This document shows, piece by piece, positions 5,568-6,286 of a stretch of 6,286 nt of DNA. The translations under genes were made by a program, and so were the position numbers. The stretch comes from Clostridiales bacterium (GTDB lineage Bacteria > Bacillota > Clostridia > Oscillospirales > CAG-272). How positions within the stretch are numbered: the first letter of the stretch is position 1; each line of letters opens with the position of its first letter. The DNA lies in assembly GCA_012511425.1 (NCBI GenBank), contig JAAZGC010000324.1:1-6286 (forward strand), in the 5' to 3' direction. Below the pieces are notes generated by a model. The model was not told the DNA's origin. It saw nothing but the letters and a program-made list of their open reading frames with translations, and ran no database searches.

Positions 5568-6286
5568 ATAAAGAAACTCGCACTTCTGACAGCAGCGCTG
5601 ATGCTTGTTGCTGCTCTCCTCTCGATCTCCCTGTACGCTTATGACGATGTTCAGCTTGTCGGAACCGACACGCCGCCGACCATCGACGCAAATCTCGACG
5701 ACAGCTACATGAAGCTTCATGACTTCTACGGTCCTGATGTAACCCAGTGGTATGACACAAACGACACTGACCACAAAGCAAAAGGCGAAGCCTGGGCTAC
5801 CTGGGATAAGGACAATTTCTACTGCTTCTTCAAAGTAGCTGAACCCGGTTATGCACCGGAAAACGGCGCCGGCGAAACCCCCGCTTCAACCTACTCTTCC
5901 ATGTACCTTGCTCTGCTCGCCACCGAGCCGGTAGACAATCTTCCTCAGGACTCCTACCATGTAATGCAGGCATGCATTAACCGTTCTGCCGATGATACTC
6001 TTGAATGGTTCTACACCGGTTCCGTTCCGGAAGAATTCAGAGATAACTCCGCCAACTATGCGATTTATCCGGAATGCCCCTTTTAATTCGACAGCAAGCA
6101 TGTAGACGGATATACCTATTATGAATGGGCTATGCCTTGGGGTCAGATCGACCGTACCGGAAACATCAAGTTTACCGAAGGCCACAAATGGTTCTTCAAC
6201 TATATCATCACCTGGGGTGATGAAGACGGCGCTTTCCCGATAGTACAGTACGGTCAGGGTCTTATGAACGACGTATATGACATGGG
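5568..6286 (+). pseudogene. Secreted CBM9/DOMON-like carbohydrate-binding protein, start codon and frame damaged, partial
   Basis: The frame encodes KKLALLTAALMLVAALL, a signal peptide with a basic start and a likely cleavage after SLYA, then a domain resembling carbohydrate-binding module family 9 (DOMON-like beta sandwich). Supporting motifs are TPPTIDANLDDSYMK near the mature N-terminus, AWATWDKDNFYCFFKV in the middle, and YYEWAMPWGQI late, a pattern like the CBM9 E-x-A-x-PW strand. It would be exported and bind glycans or act as part of a larger surface enzyme. Two lesions are visible: no ATG, GTG or TTG follows the GGAGG site (ATA at 5568 or ACG at 5565 instead), and a TAA interrupts the frame at 6084-6086, after which the same frame continues as FDSKHVDGYTYYEW to the window edge. 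The first internal ATG (5601) would lose the Lys-Lys and half the signal peptide. Either sequencing error or real decay could explain this. Confidence 0.68.

Noticed and set aside
5601..6086. A 161-codon gene starting at the internal ATG at 5601 and ending at TAA 6086
   Set aside because: It would discard the Lys-Lys and half of the signal peptide, ignore the well-placed GGAGG at 5554, and end in the middle of a domain that continues in the same frame.
6084..6086. Reassigned stop codon (TAA read as an amino acid)
   Set aside because: aroQ and the second solute-binding gene both end properly with TAA, so a genome-wide change of code is not supported.

Overview
This window looks like chromosomal DNA from an anaerobic Firmicute, most likely an uncultured gut- or rumen-type member of the Clostridia. 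The assignment is an inference. It rests on strong GGAGG/GAGGTGA ribosome binding sites, a perfect sigma-A promoter, A/T-rich intergenic DNA, two large lipoprotein solute-binding proteins of a style common in Clostridia, and sugar-related genes on both sides. No RNA genes, insertion sequences, CRISPR arrays or phage genes are visible.

Layout. (1) 1-329, minus strand: the N-terminal third of a sugar phosphate isomerase/epimerase-like TIM-barrel protein, cut by the window edge and driven by a good divergent promoter at 361-389. (2) 450-2218, plus strand: two shikimate-pathway genes. The first is a fused shikimate dehydrogenase-shikimate kinase (aroE-aroK). The second is type II 3-dehydroquinate dehydratase (aroQ), joined to it by an ATGA stop/start overlap. 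Together they would cover three consecutive steps: dehydroquinate to dehydroshikimate, to shikimate, to shikimate 3-phosphate. (3) 2274-5271, plus strand: two related extracellular solute-binding lipoproteins in tandem, followed by a strong intrinsic terminator at 5285-5311. No permease or ATPase gene lies beside them. (4) 5312-5567: an A/T-rich gap ending in a perfect TTGACA-N17-TATAAT promoter and a GGAGG site. (5) 5568 to the end: a secreted CBM9/DOMON-like carbohydrate-binding protein, running off the window.

The most notable points are lesions in otherwise well-preserved genes. In the aroE-aroK fusion the open frame runs right through, but the kinase ATP-binding P-loop is missing from it. 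The P-loop is encoded intact in the +1 frame, at about 1291-1338. It is bounded upstream by a probable extra base (T4 run, 1277-1280) and downstream by an A7 run where one base seems to be missing. The CBM9-like gene has a consensus promoter and Shine-Dalgarno but no ATG, GTG or TTG where translation should start (ATA or ACG instead). It also has an in-frame TAA at 6084, after which the same domain continues in the same frame. Together these suggest either consensus errors in a metagenomic or long-read assembly, or real gene decay. Programmed recoding is a more exciting but less likely reading. I found no clear novel defence or mobile system here.
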